This document shows positions 16,334 through 25,819 of a stretch of 64,000 bases of DNA, piece after piece. Under the pieces are notes generated by a model. It saw only the letters and a list, made by a program, of their open reading frames with translations. It was not told the origin of the DNA and did not search any database. A program made the position numbers and the translations under genes. Origin of the DNA: Arthrobacter sp. P2b (GTDB lineage: Bacteria > Actinomycetota > Actinomycetes > Actinomycetales > Micrococcaceae); the NCBI RefSeq assembly GCF_900168295.1, contig NZ_FVZL01000022.1, positions 1 to 64,000 of the forward strand, in the 5' to 3' direction. Position 1 is the first letter of the stretch; each line of letters opens with the position of its first letter.

Positions 16334-17806
16334 GTGATGACCACAACGACAGACATTGTCAGGGTCCCCCTCAGGATCGCCGGTCAGGCCGCTGATCCTG
16401 CCAGCGGACGCTATTTCGAGAAGACGCGGCGCCTCACGGGGGAGACTGTGGCTACCGTCGCGGCGGCTGGCCGAGCCGATGCAGAGCGTGCCGTCGACGC
16501 TGCAGCTGCCGCGGCTCCGGTATGGACGGCCACCCCGCCGGCGCAGCGCCGAAGGATTCTGGAGGCAGCAGCAACGCTGCTGACCGAACGCAGCCACGAC
16601 ATTGCTGCCGTGATGGGTAAGGAAATGGGAGCTGCCGCTGCCTGGTGCCACTTTAACGCCATGCTTGCCGCCAACATGCTCCGCGAGGCCGCGGCCCAGG
16701 TCTACTCAACGGTCGGCCAGGTTATCCCCTCAGACGTGCCAGGACTCTCCGCGACGACTGTACGTGAACCCGTCGGCGTCGTTGTCGGTATCGCCCCGTG
16801 GAACGCGCCTCTGATCCTTGGAGTGCGCGCTGTGGCCATGCCGTTGGCTTTCGGGAACACCGTGGTACTGAAGGCCTCCGAAGAGACTCCGGCGACGCAC
16901 TCCGCGATTATCGAATGCCTGATCGACGCAGGTTTGCCTGCCGGCGTGGCCAACCTGATCACCAACGCACCCGAAGACGCCGCCGAGGTCGTCGACGCTC
17001 TGGTCACCCATAAAGCGGTGCGGGTTATCAACTTCACCGGGTCCACGAAGGTTGGCCGGATCATCGCCGAAAAAGCCGGGAGGAACCTGAAGCGCTCCGT
17101 CATGGAGCTGGGCGGCAAGGCCCCGTTCATCGTGCTCAAAGACGCTGACCTTCAGGCCGCCGCCGCAGCCGCGTCTTTCGGGGCGTTCATGAACCAGGGC
17201 CAGATTTGCATGTCCACCGAACGGATCATCGTGGACAAGGCCGTCGCAGCGGAGTTCAGCCAGTTGCTGGCCGAGCGGGCCGCCAAGCTGGTCGTAGGCG
17301 ATCCCTCAGACCCGGCAACACAGCTCGGCCCGTTGGTTCACGAGGCATCCGTTGAACACGTCACCGCTCTGGTTCGCGACGCTGTCGAAAAGGGTGCAAC
17401 AGTCCTCACAGGCGGCGAAGCCGATGGACTGTATTTCCCCGCAACAGTCCTCACGGGTGTTACCAAGGCTGCCAGGATCTACACCGAGGAATCCTTCGGC
17501 CCGCTGGCGCCGATCATTGAGGTTGACGGCGCCGACGAAGCCATTGAAGTTGCAAACGACTCGGAGTACGGCTTGGCCGCGGCCCTGTTCACCAGCGACG
17601 TCAGCCGCGGACTGGGGCTGGCGCGTCGCATCCAGTCCGGCATTTGCCACATCAACGGAGCCACCGTCCACGATGAGGCCCAGATGCCCTTCGGCGGAGT
17701 AAAGTCCAGCGGCTTCGGGCGGTTCGGTTCCGCAGCTTCCCTGGAAGAGTTCACGGAACTGCGGTGGATTACCGTTTCAACCGAAGAACGCCACTACCCT
17801 ATCTAG
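16334..17806 (+). CDS. vdh: Vanillin/aromatic aldehyde dehydrogenase
   Basis: A GTG (16334) and an ATG (16337) adjoin after AAGGAG; both give about 490 residues. It is an NAD(P)-dependent aldehyde dehydrogenase with the PWNAPL motif, FTGSTKVG, catalytic Glu258 (MELGGKAPF) and nucleophile Cys292 (NQGQICMSTER). Placed eight bases after the hydratase-lyase gene, it should oxidise the released vanillin or 4-hydroxybenzaldehyde to vanillate or 4-hydroxybenzoate. No vanillate demethylase or protocatechuate dioxygenase is in the window, so the acids must be handled elsewhere. Confidence 0.93.
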   Translation: MMTTTTDIVRVPLRIAGQAADPASGRYFEKTRRLTGETVATVAAAGRADAERAVDAAAAAAPVWTATPPAQRRRILEAAATLLTERSHDIAAVMGKEMGAAAAWCHFNAMLAANMLREAAAQVYSTVGQVIPSDVPGLSATTVREPVGVVVGIAPWNAPLILGVRAVAMPLAFGNTVVLKASEETPATHSAIIECLIDAGLPAGVANLITNAPEDAAEVVDALVTHKAVRVINFTGSTKVGRIIAEKAGRNLKRSVMELGGKAPFIVLKDADLQAAAAAASFGAFMNQGQICMSTERIIVDKAVAAEFSQLLAERAAKLVVGDPSDPATQLGPLVHEASVEHVTALVRDAVEKGATVLTGGEADGLYFPATVLTGVTKAARIYTEESFGPLAPIIEVDGADEAIEVANDSEYGLAAALFTSDVSRGLGLARRIQSGICHINGATVHDEAQMPFGGVKSSGFGRFGSAASLEEFTELRWITVSTEERHYPI

Positions 17807-17809
17807 TCA

Positions 17810-19390
17810 ATGGAGACACTTGTGAGTATTGCCGGAGCTTCCGACGGCCCTGCCCTGCACGGGCAGGAAACGGGCCAGTTCCCCGGGCTGAGATACGGGG
17901 AGCTGGTGGAGCGCCGGGCGCTCCGACAGCCCCTGCGCACCGCCATCATCCACGACGGGGCGCGCATCACCTACGGGGAACTGCTCGATCGGATCCATGC
18001 GGCAGCCGCGTTCCTGACGTCCCAAGGCGTCCGGCCAGGCGACAGAGTGGTCTGCGTCAGCGAGAACCGCCCGGAAATACTCACGACGCTCTATGCATGT
18101 TCACGCATCGGAGCAGTCTTCACCCCGATAGGAATTGCGGCTCCCGCCGCGGATGTGAAGTTCATCCTCCGCGATCTCTCCGCAACAACCATCCTGGTGT
18201 CGGAACGCTCCGTTCCGACGGCTCTTGAAGCCGTCGGAACGGACACCGAGGTCAGCATCATCCAACTCGAAGCCCTATCCCGCCACGGGCTTCCATCCAT
18301 CCCGGTCAAGACCGCTGCGGAAGTCGGAGAAGTCCGGCCGGAGGCTGACAGCCCCGCCATCATCATCTACACATCAGGCACCGCAGGGCACCCCAAGGGC
18401 GTCGTCCTCACACACAGCGCGCTGTTCTTCAACGGTGTCAACACCCTTCTGGGGTTGGACATCGCCAGCGACGACGTGACACTGGTGAACACCCCGCTCT
18501 CCCACATTGCCGCACTGAACACGATTGCCGTCGCGACCCTGCACAAGGGCGGCAGCGTAATCATTGACAGCAAGTTCGACGCATCCCGCTGCCTCGAACA
18601 GATCAGTGAATACGGAATCACCACCATGTTCGCGGTTCCCTCAATGCTGACCCTGATGGCTCAAACTCCCGGCTTCGCCGACGTGGATACCTCGAGCCTT
18701 CGCTGGATCCTCGGCGGCGGTGCGCCCATGCCACCGGAACTCGTCGCCCTCTGGTCTGCGCGGAACGTCCCGGTCCTGGCTTCCTATGGAATGACCGAGG
18801 CCGGGCCCTCCATCAGCTTCAGGCGGCGAACCGACGCCTCGGGCAAAGCAGAATCATCCGGGACGCCGGCCCTGCTGACGGACGTCCGCATTGTCTCCGC
18901 GGACGGAACCGCCCTCCCGCCAGGGGAAATCGGTGAAATCCTGGTCCGCGGACCACATACCGCATCGACTTACTGGCGGGACGCCAAAGCAACCGAGGCA
19001 GCCTTCGTCGATGGCTGGCTTATTACCGGTGACAGGGGCCTGATTGATGCCGACGGTGATCTCTGCATCACCGGCCGCTCGAAGGAAATCATCATTACCG
19101 GCGGGGAGAACGTTGACCCGGCAGAAATTGAACACCTGATTGCCGGCTACCCGGGCATTCTGGACGCCGCGGTGATTGGCCGACCCGACCCGTTGTGGGG
19201 TGAAGTCATTACCGCCGTGATCGTCTCCGAGTCCAACGTTGAACTCAAGGAGCTCCAGGAATACCTCCGCCCTCATCTGGCCAGGTTCAAACTTCCGCGC
19301 CAGATTGAACGAAGGGAAGAACTGCCCCGCAGCCCTGTCGGAAAGCTACTCCGGCGTGAACTGCGCATCCTCCCGCCGGACACCCACTAA
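17810..19390 (+). CDS. fcs: Feruloyl/hydroxycinnamoyl-CoA synthetase (AMP-forming)
   Basis: This 526-residue ANL-superfamily ligase carries the P-loop YTSGTAGHPKGVVL (187-200), the A5-like ASYGMTEAGPS, the A7 ITGDRG and a C-terminal GKLLRREL lysine motif. It activates the free acid to an acyl-adenylate and then to the CoA ester used by the hydratase-lyase. It begins three bases after the dehydrogenase stop, so the three genes are one transcription unit. Specificity for ferulate over coumarate cannot be read from the sequence. Confidence 0.9.
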   Translation: METLVSIAGASDGPALHGQETGQFPGLRYGELVERRALRQPLRTAIIHDGARITYGELLDRIHAAAAFLTSQGVRPGDRVVCVSENRPEILTTLYACSRIGAVFTPIGIAAPAADVKFILRDLSATTILVSERSVPTALEAVGTDTEVSIIQLEALSRHGLPSIPVKTAAEVGEVRPEADSPAIIIYTSGTAGHPKGVVLTHSALFFNGVNTLLGLDIASDDVTLVNTPLSHIAALNTIAVATLHKGGSVIIDSKFDASRCLEQISEYGITTMFAVPSMLTLMAQTPGFADVDTSSLRWILGGGAPMPPELVALWSARNVPVLASYGMTEAGPSISFRRRTDASGKAESSGTPALLTDVRIVSADGTALPPGEIGEILVRGPHTASTYWRDAKATEAAFVDGWLITGDRGLIDADGDLCITGRSKEIIITGGENVDPAEIEHLIAGYPGILDAAVIGRPDPLWGEVITAVIVSESNVELKELQEYLRPHLARFKLPRQIERREELPRSPVGKLLRRELRILPPDTH

Positions 19391-19424
19391 CCTCAAGCCA
19401 ACCCGGAATGCAGAAGGAAACACG

Positions 19425-20654
19425 ATGACCGCAGCCACCCACGAAACCGCGCAGTCCGAGAAAACAACTCTGCGGACCCGCCTTTACGGCGAGTGCGATC
19501 CCATGAACTATGAAGCGCTGCTCACAGATGTCGAGCAAGGAGAACTCCTCAAACTTCGTGGATTCCTCGAAACGGAAGCCCAGCCCCTGCTTGCCGACTA
19601 CTGGGAGCGGGGCGAGTTCCCCGCCCAACTCATCAAGCCCATGGCGGCACTGGACCTCATCACCCCGGCGTCCCTCACCGTCGGCGGCGCAAAACCACGG
19701 TCGCTGTACGAAGGCTTCCGCAACTTTGAACTGGCCCGCACGGACGCCTCGCTGGCAACGTACTACAACGGCCAGTCCGGGCTCTTCCGCACAACCGTGC
19801 TAAGAGGCGGCAGCCAGGACCAGGCCAAGAAATGGCTGCCGCTCATCGATGCCTTCGACATGACCGGCGTTTTCGCACTGACCGAGCCAGAACACGGCTC
19901 TGATATCGCGGGTGGACTCACAACGTCCGCCCGCAGAAGCGGGAACAACTGGGTCATCAGCGGGCAAAAACGCTGGATCGGAAACGCTGTCTTCGCCGAC
20001 TACCTCGCAGTCCTTGCCCGGGACGTCGCCGACGGCCAGATCAAAGCCTTCCTCGTGAAAACAGATGCGCCGGGTGTCACCATGAAAACCATCGGCGGCA
20101 AGATGTCGCTGCGCATGGTCCAGAACTCGGATATCTCGTTGGACAATGTGGAAGTATCCGAAGAGTTCAGGCTGGCGCGCATCAATTCCTTTGCCGACGT
20201 TGCCGATCTGCTCCGCTCCATGCGTTCCGGCGTGGCATGGTTCGCCGCCGGCGTGCAGGCAGGAGCGTACGAAGCAGCACTGAAGTACGCCGCGGACCGC
20301 GAACAGTTCGGCAGACCCATCTCCGGGTTCCAGATGGTCCAGGACAAACTCGTCGGCATGCTCGGCAACACCATCGCCTCACTAGGCATGGTCGTCAGAC
20401 TCTCCCAGCAGCAGGACGAGGGCGTCTACCGGGACCAGGACTCCGCGATGGCCAAGGCCTGGACGTGCTCACGTATGCGAGAAACCGTAGCCGCTGCCAG
20501 AGAAATTGCCGGGGGAAACGGCATCCTCTTATCGAACGATGTCGGTCGGTTCTTCGCCGATGCCGAAGCGATCTACACCTACGAGGGAACAAAGGAAATC
20601 AACACCCTGGTCGTGGGCAGAGCTATCACCGGCCGCAGCGCATTCATCAGATAG
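19425..20654 (+). CDS. Acyl-CoA dehydrogenase in the hydroxycinnamate operon
   Basis: The start at 19425 follows AAGGAAA and gives 409 residues. Acyl-CoA dehydrogenase landmarks are present: FALTEPEHGSDI, NNWVISGQKRWIGNA, and near the C-terminus REIAGGNGILLSNDVGRFFADAEAIYTYEGTKEI with the Glu in the position of the catalytic base of the glutaryl-CoA/isovaleryl groups. By context it may oxidise dihydroferuloyl-CoA (phenylpropanoid acids) to the cinnamoyl ester, as proposed for phenylpropanoid clusters in corynebacteria. A general fatty-acid role is less likely given its place after the CoA ligase. Confidence 0.87.
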   Translation: MTAATHETAQSEKTTLRTRLYGECDPMNYEALLTDVEQGELLKLRGFLETEAQPLLADYWERGEFPAQLIKPMAALDLITPASLTVGGAKPRSLYEGFRNFELARTDASLATYYNGQSGLFRTTVLRGGSQDQAKKWLPLIDAFDMTGVFALTEPEHGSDIAGGLTTSARRSGNNWVISGQKRWIGNAVFADYLAVLARDVADGQIKAFLVKTDAPGVTMKTIGGKMSLRMVQNSDISLDNVEVSEEFRLARINSFADVADLLRSMRSGVAWFAAGVQAGAYEAALKYAADREQFGRPISGFQMVQDKLVGMLGNTIASLGMVVRLSQQQDEGVYRDQDSAMAKAWTCSRMRETVAAAREIAGGNGILLSNDVGRFFADAEAIYTYEGTKEINTLVVGRAITGRSAFIR

Positions 20655-20778
20655 CTGGCCCGTTTAGACCAGTCTTTTACATTCGCGCGGCGACTGGAGG
20701 CCGAAGCCAGACGAACACCGTGGCGTGGTCCGCCTCGATGAGCACCTTGCCGGCAACTCACACACAAAGGAAATCACG

Positions 20779-21003
20779 GTGACGAAATTCAGAGTTGACG
20801 ATTGGTACCGCTTGCCCTCCGCCACCGTGGAGATCCGCCGATATGGGGTCTTCGTCCGAAACGGAATTGTCGAGTCGGCTACCCCTGATTCAAGAATGCT
20901 TTGGTTATCATCCGAGGGTGTCCACAGCCGCGTATTGCTCGACAAACAGGACGGCTACGAAGTTTGGATCCAGCCGCACCAGCTGCAACTGGTAAAGGGC
21001 TGA
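20779..21003 (+). CDS. Small protein of unknown function, paralogous to the remnant at 63763
   Basis: A GTG at 20779 preceded by AAAGGAAA gives 74 residues starting MTKFRVDDWYRL. The core pattern is VFVRNGIVESATPDSRMLWLSSEG, then an Arg-rich turn, DGYEVWIQP. The same pattern (ARN-x-IEGA-x4-T-x-DG-x-LWL and DGYKVLVDP) recurs at 63763-63936 next to another CoA-pathway cluster. It looks like a small beta-rich domain. I do not recognise a named family. It follows the acyl-CoA dehydrogenase by 124 bases and may belong to the same operon. Confidence 0.7.
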   Translation: MTKFRVDDWYRLPSATVEIRRYGVFVRNGIVESATPDSRMLWLSSEGVHSRVLLDKQDGYEVWIQPHQLQLVKG

Positions 21004-21979
21004 GGCGTCAGCCCTTATGTCGTATCAATAGCGTCGTCCGCGCGTGGGCCTCTCTGCAAAAAAGTGCTTGTGGCGCGCGAGCCCACCGCCCAGTGGCTTC
21101 GCGGCTACCAACCAGATGCCGAACAGTGGCCTGATAAAAGCGGCCCGATGCTCGTTCAACGAACATGACCATTCGGGAAGCGCGTCGACCTCGGATCATG
21201 GAATCAAACCAACTGAGGGAGTCCCAGCCACAGGCTTCACTCCCCCCACGGAAGGCAACGAAGTGTCTGCTGAGACGATGAGTGGCACCAGGGACGACGA
21301 AGAATTATCGATACTCTCGCGGGAGTTCGAGTTATCTGCTTCGCCTTGGATTGGACTCCACTATAAATACGAAGAGAACTTAAGTACGTGACGCACACAT
21401 AAACGCTGTGAAACCGGCCAACCAGCCATCCCCAATTTTGTGCTGGGCCAGTGGGTACGCCGGTGTGTTGGCTCCCGCAAACGGGCGGCAAGGCCGCAGT
21501 ATCCAAGGCAAACAGCCCGCTATCGCACGCAAAGGGTTTTGCGCACGCTCTGCATCGAGGCGGGTTAGTTACCGGGACCCCTGTCTAACTGCACACCCGT
21601 ATGAGAAACCAGGCCTACCGCCCAGCATGCCCGCGGCGTAAACGGGAAGCTACTCGAGCAGCGTCAATCCTAATCCAGAATTGCCCTAGGTGCGGCGGGC
21701 TGGAGACCGGCACCGCGGCGATCTTTCTCGCCTCCGATTAAGCCGTATTCATGACCGAATCTAAACCTACGTGGACGAGGGCACGACTGCATCGCGACTG
21801 CAACTCGCGCGAACGGTTCGGCGGCCTCGACATCAGCGACCACACAACCTGACGTCTCGGTGGTGTCAGGTGGCTCGGGGGTGCGGGGACCACGATTGTG
21901 CTGAATGATGCCGCGTCTTCCACTTCGGCCCTTGTTACAGCGCGGACTCCCCGGAAAGCGAAACAGGTGAAAAGACGGG
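21004..21979. other. Intergenic region of nearly 1 kb with a possible gene remnant
   Basis: No convincing gene is present. The plus-strand segment around 21428-21550 can be read as FVLGQWVRRC, then SRKRAARP and a hydrophobic end. This loosely resembles the helicase-associated domain (LGxWVxxQR) often found in Arthrobacter plasmid and island proteins; if so it is a decayed fragment. The segment 21044-21391 stays open in one frame but shows no motif. Base composition is more AT-rich around 21290-21400 than in neighbouring genes. Confidence 0.4.
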
Positions 21980-22288
21980 CTAGTGGCTGCCCGCCCGCGC
22001 GTCCTCTATGACGTCGTACCAAACAGCCTGATGGTTTGCCTGCTGTAGTTCGTCCAGTCTTGCTCGCGTGGAGAGAAAAGCGGGATCTTTATGCCAGGCT
22101 TCCCAGTCTTGCTGGCTCCTCCAGCTGCCGATGATGACGCGAGTGTCGGGTGCGTCGGTAGGGGCGAGGAGCTGCCCGGAAATCCAGCCCTCTCTTTTGT
22201 GAGCTGATCTAAAGCGCTCTCGAATTAGTTGGTCCCACTCATCTCTTGAGTGTGAATTGAGCCTCATGGTACTGACAACGGTCATCAT
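21980..22288 (-). CDS. Antibiotic biosynthesis monooxygenase (ABM)-domain protein
   Basis: Two ATGs (22288 and 22285) follow a strong AAGGAGG site seven bases away, giving about 102 residues. The protein has the ABM ferredoxin-like pattern: TVVSTMRLNSHSRDEWDQLIRERF, then GWISGQLL, TRVIIGSWRSQQDWEAWHKDPAF. ABM proteins are small dimeric enzymes that oxygenate quinol-like substrates without cofactors, or haem-degrading and isomerase-like relatives. A copy of the shared 20-bp regulatory element (22592-22611) points at it, though 304 bases away, so it may belong to the gentisate/molybdenum pathway. Confidence 0.82.
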   Translation of the reverse strand: MMTVVSTMRLNSHSRDEWDQLIRERFRSAHKREGWISGQLLAPTDAPDTRVIIGSWRSQQDWEAWHKDPAFLSTRARLDELQQANHQAVWYDVIEDARAGSH

Positions 22289-22591
22289 AGGGGCCTCCTT
22301 AGGGGCCGTAGGGCAACCAAGACTTGGGTTCACAGGTTAAGAGGCAGCGGCCCTTCCGGGCAATTGCCGTTCCTCCGAGGGTCGGACGGCACGGCCACCC
22401 CGCGGCCCCCATCCATTTCAAAGGTGGCATGGAAGGGGTTGTATCAACGGCATACCACCAGCCTTCCCAAGCTGCAGACACAAGCCGTCCCGCGTCGAGG
22501 GCGGTTCCGGATTCGAGCGAGGCCTCCATGTTTACGTCCTTGTAACTGGAATCGTGCGTTGGCAGCTTCAGCAAGCGCCGCCTAAGGATAT

Positions 22592-22611
22592 GAAACAAAA
22601 TTTGTACGAAC
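22592..22611 (-). promoter_or_regulatory. Shared 20-bp regulatory element, copy 1
   Basis: On the minus strand it reads GTTCGTACAAATTTTGTTTC, directly after a -10-like TATAGT. It points toward the ABM monooxygenase gene. Confidence 0.75.
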
Positions 22612-22746
22612 TATATCGCTATGTTGCTTCTGCGGCAATGCCTGGACTGAATCTGGAGTCGGGAAGTGCCTGGGGGCCGGGATGGGGTATTGCGGAGATG
22701 GCCGAACCGCCTTACAGTGGTATCCCCCAATAGACACAGAACTTAC

Positions 22747-22766
22747 GTTCGCAAACTTTTTGTTTC
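22747..22766 (+). promoter_or_regulatory. Shared 20-bp regulatory element, copy 2
   Basis: Reads GTTCGCAAACTTTTTGTTTC on the plus strand, preceded by TTAC. It points toward the mobA-like gene at 23125. Confidence 0.7.
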
Positions 22767-23124
22767 AAAAGGAGGGGAGTGAAAACTCTCAGAGCATGCA
22801 GGCAGTGGCTTTTTGGGGCGCATGCCCCTGCTTCTTCTGCAGTGAGTCTGGAGGTCTGCTCGACCTGTGGCTTGCCGGCTTCCAGCGATGATTCTCTCGC
22901 CTGGCTGGTGGCCATGATTGGAGTGGTGCCGTCCTTGTGCTGGGGGCATCAAGGGCGCGGGACGTAGTGCCCAATCGAGAGGCGAGCGGCAACTTTGGAT
23001 CGCGATAACGAACATAGCCTTTGCAGGCAGGGTGGCCAAAGGTGCCAAACAAGTGGGTGAGGTCTCCATCGGCCGCCATGAAACTGGTCGGTACGAATCG
23101 ATTGAATATGGATAATCTCGGAGT

Positions 23125-23733
23125 ATGAGAACCAGCAACATGCCCGGAACCAGTGCGGTGCTGCTGGCGGCAGGAGCGGGTACACGCCTCGGGCTCGGAC
23201 CTAAGGCCATATTGCCGTTCCGCGGATTGTCATTGGTCGAGGTAATTGGTTCGGTCCTGCTGGATGGTGGCTGCAATGAGGTAGTCGTCGTGCTCGGGGC
23301 GGGGGCGGAGAGAGTCCAGGCCTCGACAAATCTGGACCACTTCACAACAGTGGTGAATCCAAGGTGGCAGTCCGGGATGGGGGGTTCACTTCTTTGCGGT
23401 GTTGTTGCTACTAACCCGTACAACCACTTGCTCGTGGCGCTGGTTGATCAGCCTGGCGTCACGCCGGAGATGGTACGCAGCTTGCGGGAAGGGCACCGTC
23501 CCGGGCGAGTCACCGCTGCCGCTTACCGGGATGCAAGGGGAGCGTTTCGCCGGGGCCACCCTTTGTTAATTGACGTGACTCTACGAGCAGCGGCCTGCGA
23601 GTCCGTGAGAGGCGACGCCGGGGCCCGGTCCTTCCTGTCTTCGAATCCTGGGCTTATCGATCTAGTCGATTGCACTGACCAATCCACCGGCGACGATGTG
23701 GATACGCGCGAGAAGATGCACCTGTTGGATTAG
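23125..23733 (+). CDS. Molybdenum cofactor nucleotidyltransferase (MobA/MocA-like)
   Basis: About 202 residues from the ATG at 23125; the ATG at 23140 is also plausible. The N-terminal signature SAVLLAAGAGTRLGLGPKAILPF is that of NTP-transferases (G-x-G-T-R with the nucleotide-binding Lys), followed by HLLVALVDQPGVTPEMV and RGHPLLI. This group (MocA/NTP_transf_3) adds CMP or GMP to molybdopterin to make the dinucleotide cofactor used by xanthine-dehydrogenase-family enzymes. The three-subunit Mo-hydroxylase at 43-47 kb is the obvious client. A shared regulatory element lies upstream. Confidence 0.87.
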   Translation: MRTSNMPGTSAVLLAAGAGTRLGLGPKAILPFRGLSLVEVIGSVLLDGGCNEVVVVLGAGAERVQASTNLDHFTTVVNPRWQSGMGGSLLCGVVATNPYNHLLVALVDQPGVTPEMVRSLREGHRPGRVTAAAYRDARGAFRRGHPLLIDVTLRAAACESVRGDAGARSFLSSNPGLIDLVDCTDQSTGDDVDTREKMHLLD

Positions 23734-23871
23734 TCCTAGCGGCTTTCCCACAGCCTGCATCCCATTTAAGGGCTCGCGCAAGGTTACTTCCCGGCCGGAT
23801 CGAGCCATTCCGCCTTGTCCGTCCAACGCCACCGACAACTAACTTTCACAGGTGGAGAAGCTTTCGAAGTG

Positions 23872-24309
23872 CTACAGCCCCACCCACTCTGACAAACCGG
23901 AAGAGAGGTGCTGCCGCTTCCAGACAGGCACCGTGTCCTTAATGGATTGCACCAGAGCCTCGCACGCCAGGAACGCTGCCCGGCGGTGAGCGGCCGCCAC
24001 CGCAACAGACAAAGCGAGGTCACCGATGGTAAGAGCGCCCACTCTATGGGCCGCCGCTACCCGGACCTTCATGTCCCGGGAGATGCGGTCGCAACATTCA
24101 GCGAGGTACTCCTCAGCACGCGGGTGAGCTTGGTACTCCAGACCGTCTACGGGTTGTCCTAGATCATGATCGCGGACCCGTCCCTGGAAGGAGACCACCG
24201 CGCCGTCGTCCTTCCGGCAGACCAAGAGCTCGAGAGACAGGTCTTCAATAGGGTCGTGAGTAACTGCGCTTAGAAGAGTGGCCATTTCGGTTCCCATAGG
24301 GTCTGACAT
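23872..24309 (-). CDS. moaE: Molybdopterin synthase catalytic subunit MoaE
   Basis: The protein has 145 residues, the normal length. The MoaE landmarks are GAVVSFQGRVRDHD (about 36-49), YQAHPRAEEYLAE, VAAAHRVGALTIGD and the catalytic-lysine segment IKDTVPVWKRQ (Lys124 and Lys131). Together with MoaD it turns precursor Z into molybdopterin by adding two sulphurs. It is the last gene of a minus-strand Moco group that also includes moaA, moaD and an MFS gene, and it converges on the mobA-like gene. Confidence 0.93.
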   Translation of the reverse strand: MSDPMGTEMATLLSAVTHDPIEDLSLELLVCRKDDGAVVSFQGRVRDHDLGQPVDGLEYQAHPRAEEYLAECCDRISRDMKVRVAAAHRVGALTIGDLALSVAVAAAHRRAAFLACEALVQSIKDTVPVWKRQHLSSGLSEWVGL

Positions 24310-24425
24310 GAGTTCTGGTCCTGGGGATTGATTTGTTCAAGGGGGAAGGTTTGTTAAGTGCGTGATGACGACCATGGCCCTCTCCCTGGGGAAGGAAGGG
24401 CATGGCCGCCACTCCTGCAATTAGT

Positions 24426-25673
24426 TCACACGCGTGATTCAGCTGCTGATTCGTTGTGGACGGCCAAGTCAGAAGTTTCGGTCTGGCTGTACCTCGGGAG
24501 GGTCAGCAACAAAGCCGATCCTGCGACGAGAAGAACTGCTACTGTGATCAGCGCCCCCTCGTAGGTTCCGGTGCGGTCAAAAAACGCGCCGGCCCAAACA
24601 GGCCCGACGGCCACTGCGATGGTGAAGACACCGTAAATCAGGCCGTAAATGAAACCGTAGCTTTTCAATCCGAAGTAGTTTCCGCAAAGGAAGGCAATCA
24701 GGTCCGCTTCGGCGCCGAAAGAAACGCCGATCATTAGAGCCGCGATGGGGGCGACGGACGGGCCTCCCCACATCAGAAGTACGCAGCCGGCCGCTGTGAC
24801 CAAAAAGAGGGGTGCGGCTACGAAGGGGGCAAAGAACCTGTCCACCAGGAATCCGATGCTTAACCGGCCCACAATCACGCCCAGCCCTATGAGGGCCGCA
24901 ATCGCCGCTGCCGCAGCAGGGGTAAGTCCTGCATCAGTGAGCATGGGCACCATGTGAGGAATGACCGCCGGTACAGACCCGCCCACAAGGACGAAGGCTA
25001 CGAGGATGATCCAGAACGACTTGCTGCTCAAGGCTTCTGAACGGCTTTTACCGGTTAGGGCGGGGCCTGCGGCGGCGGTGACCGTGGTCGTTCTGAGTCG
25101 GAAAAAGATGAAGGGAAGCACGATCAATGACAGGACCGCCAAGGCTGTAAACCCTGCTCTCCAGCCATAGGCCTGCACAACTCCTACGATCAATGGCGGC
25201 AGGATCAGTGCAGCCGCGCCCAGACCGGTGAGTGTGATGCCGAGGGCAAGGCCCCTGGACTTGAAGAACGCTGCGTTGACTGCCTTGGTATAGACGATGG
25301 ACGTCGTGCCTGCTCCCAAGAGGCCGGCCAGTCCGAAAAGCAGGTTGAAGTGGATAAGTTCGCCGTTGAACTGGCTCAGCAGCACGAGCGACAGCGTGAA
25401 TCCTGGAACGGAAATCAAGGCGATGCGCCAGGGGCCGTAGCGGTCAAGCAGCCATCCTAGTGGTACTGCGGAAAGCGTCAGCGCCACGGTCATGTAGAGG
25501 AGCGACGATGAGACCTCGGCCCGGTTCCAGCCGAATTCTGCCTGTAGTCCTGCTGTCAGGGATCCGAGACTGTAGAAGAGGAGTGCTGTGACGCTGACAG
25601 CTGAGCCGACCGTAGCGGAAAGGACTGTAGGCCAGCCTTTCCGGAATTCTGAGTAGCGGGTAACACTCGCCAT
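24426..25673 (-). CDS. MFS transporter (monocarboxylate/oxalate-formate-like)
   Basis: I choose the ATG at 25673 (MASVTRYSEF); the first ATG is five codons earlier. The protein has about 415 residues with twelve hydrophobic segments. The motif-A loop after helix 2 reads GWLLDRYGPWR, and the C-terminal half has a matching IGFLVDRFFAP loop. The architecture resembles the OFA/monocarboxylate branch (FYSLGSLTAGLQAEFGW at the start, NAAFFKSRGLALGI). It is inserted between moaD and moaE, so it is probably co-transcribed with Moco genes and may import the pathway substrate or a carboxylate. Confidence 0.85.
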   Translation of the reverse strand: MASVTRYSEFRKGWPTVLSATVGSAVSVTALLFYSLGSLTAGLQAEFGWNRAEVSSSLLYMTVALTLSAVPLGWLLDRYGPWRIALISVPGFTLSLVLLSQFNGELIHFNLLFGLAGLLGAGTTSIVYTKAVNAAFFKSRGLALGITLTGLGAAALILPPLIVGVVQAYGWRAGFTALAVLSLIVLPFIFFRLRTTTVTAAAGPALTGKSRSEALSSKSFWIILVAFVLVGGSVPAVIPHMVPMLTDAGLTPAAAAAIAALIGLGVIVGRLSIGFLVDRFFAPFVAAPLFLVTAAGCVLLMWGGPSVAPIAALMIGVSFGAEADLIAFLCGNYFGLKSYGFIYGLIYGVFTIAVAVGPVWAGAFFDRTGTYEGALITVAVLLVAGSALLLTLPRYSQTETSDLAVHNESAAESRV

Positions 25674-25819
25674 TGCGTGTCCTATCAATGAGGTGGAGAT
25701 CCCGGGTATATCGACCAGTTGTGCCGTCCGGGGAGTGAAAAGTGCGTGAATGAAGTAATTCGTGGTGCCAGGTCAACAACTGCGGCGCCATGTTTTGGTA
25801 TTGGCTTACACCTGCGGGC

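Larger units (their letters stand above)
22289..23124. other. Divergent intergenic region with two copies of the shared regulatory element
   Basis: No gene is supported. The region lies between the minus-strand ABM gene and the plus-strand mobA-like gene. It contains two copies of the 20-bp element in opposite orientation, each pointing toward the nearer gene (22592-22611 minus, 22747-22766 plus). The leaders they imply are long, about 300-360 bases, and could hold a short unrecognised gene or RNA. An AAAAGGAGGGG ribosome-site-like run occurs at 22767-22777 with no good ORF after it. Confidence 0.55.

Noticed and set aside
21428..21550. Possible helicase-associated domain fragment
   Set aside because: The match is a few residues long and could be chance; not called as a pseudogene.
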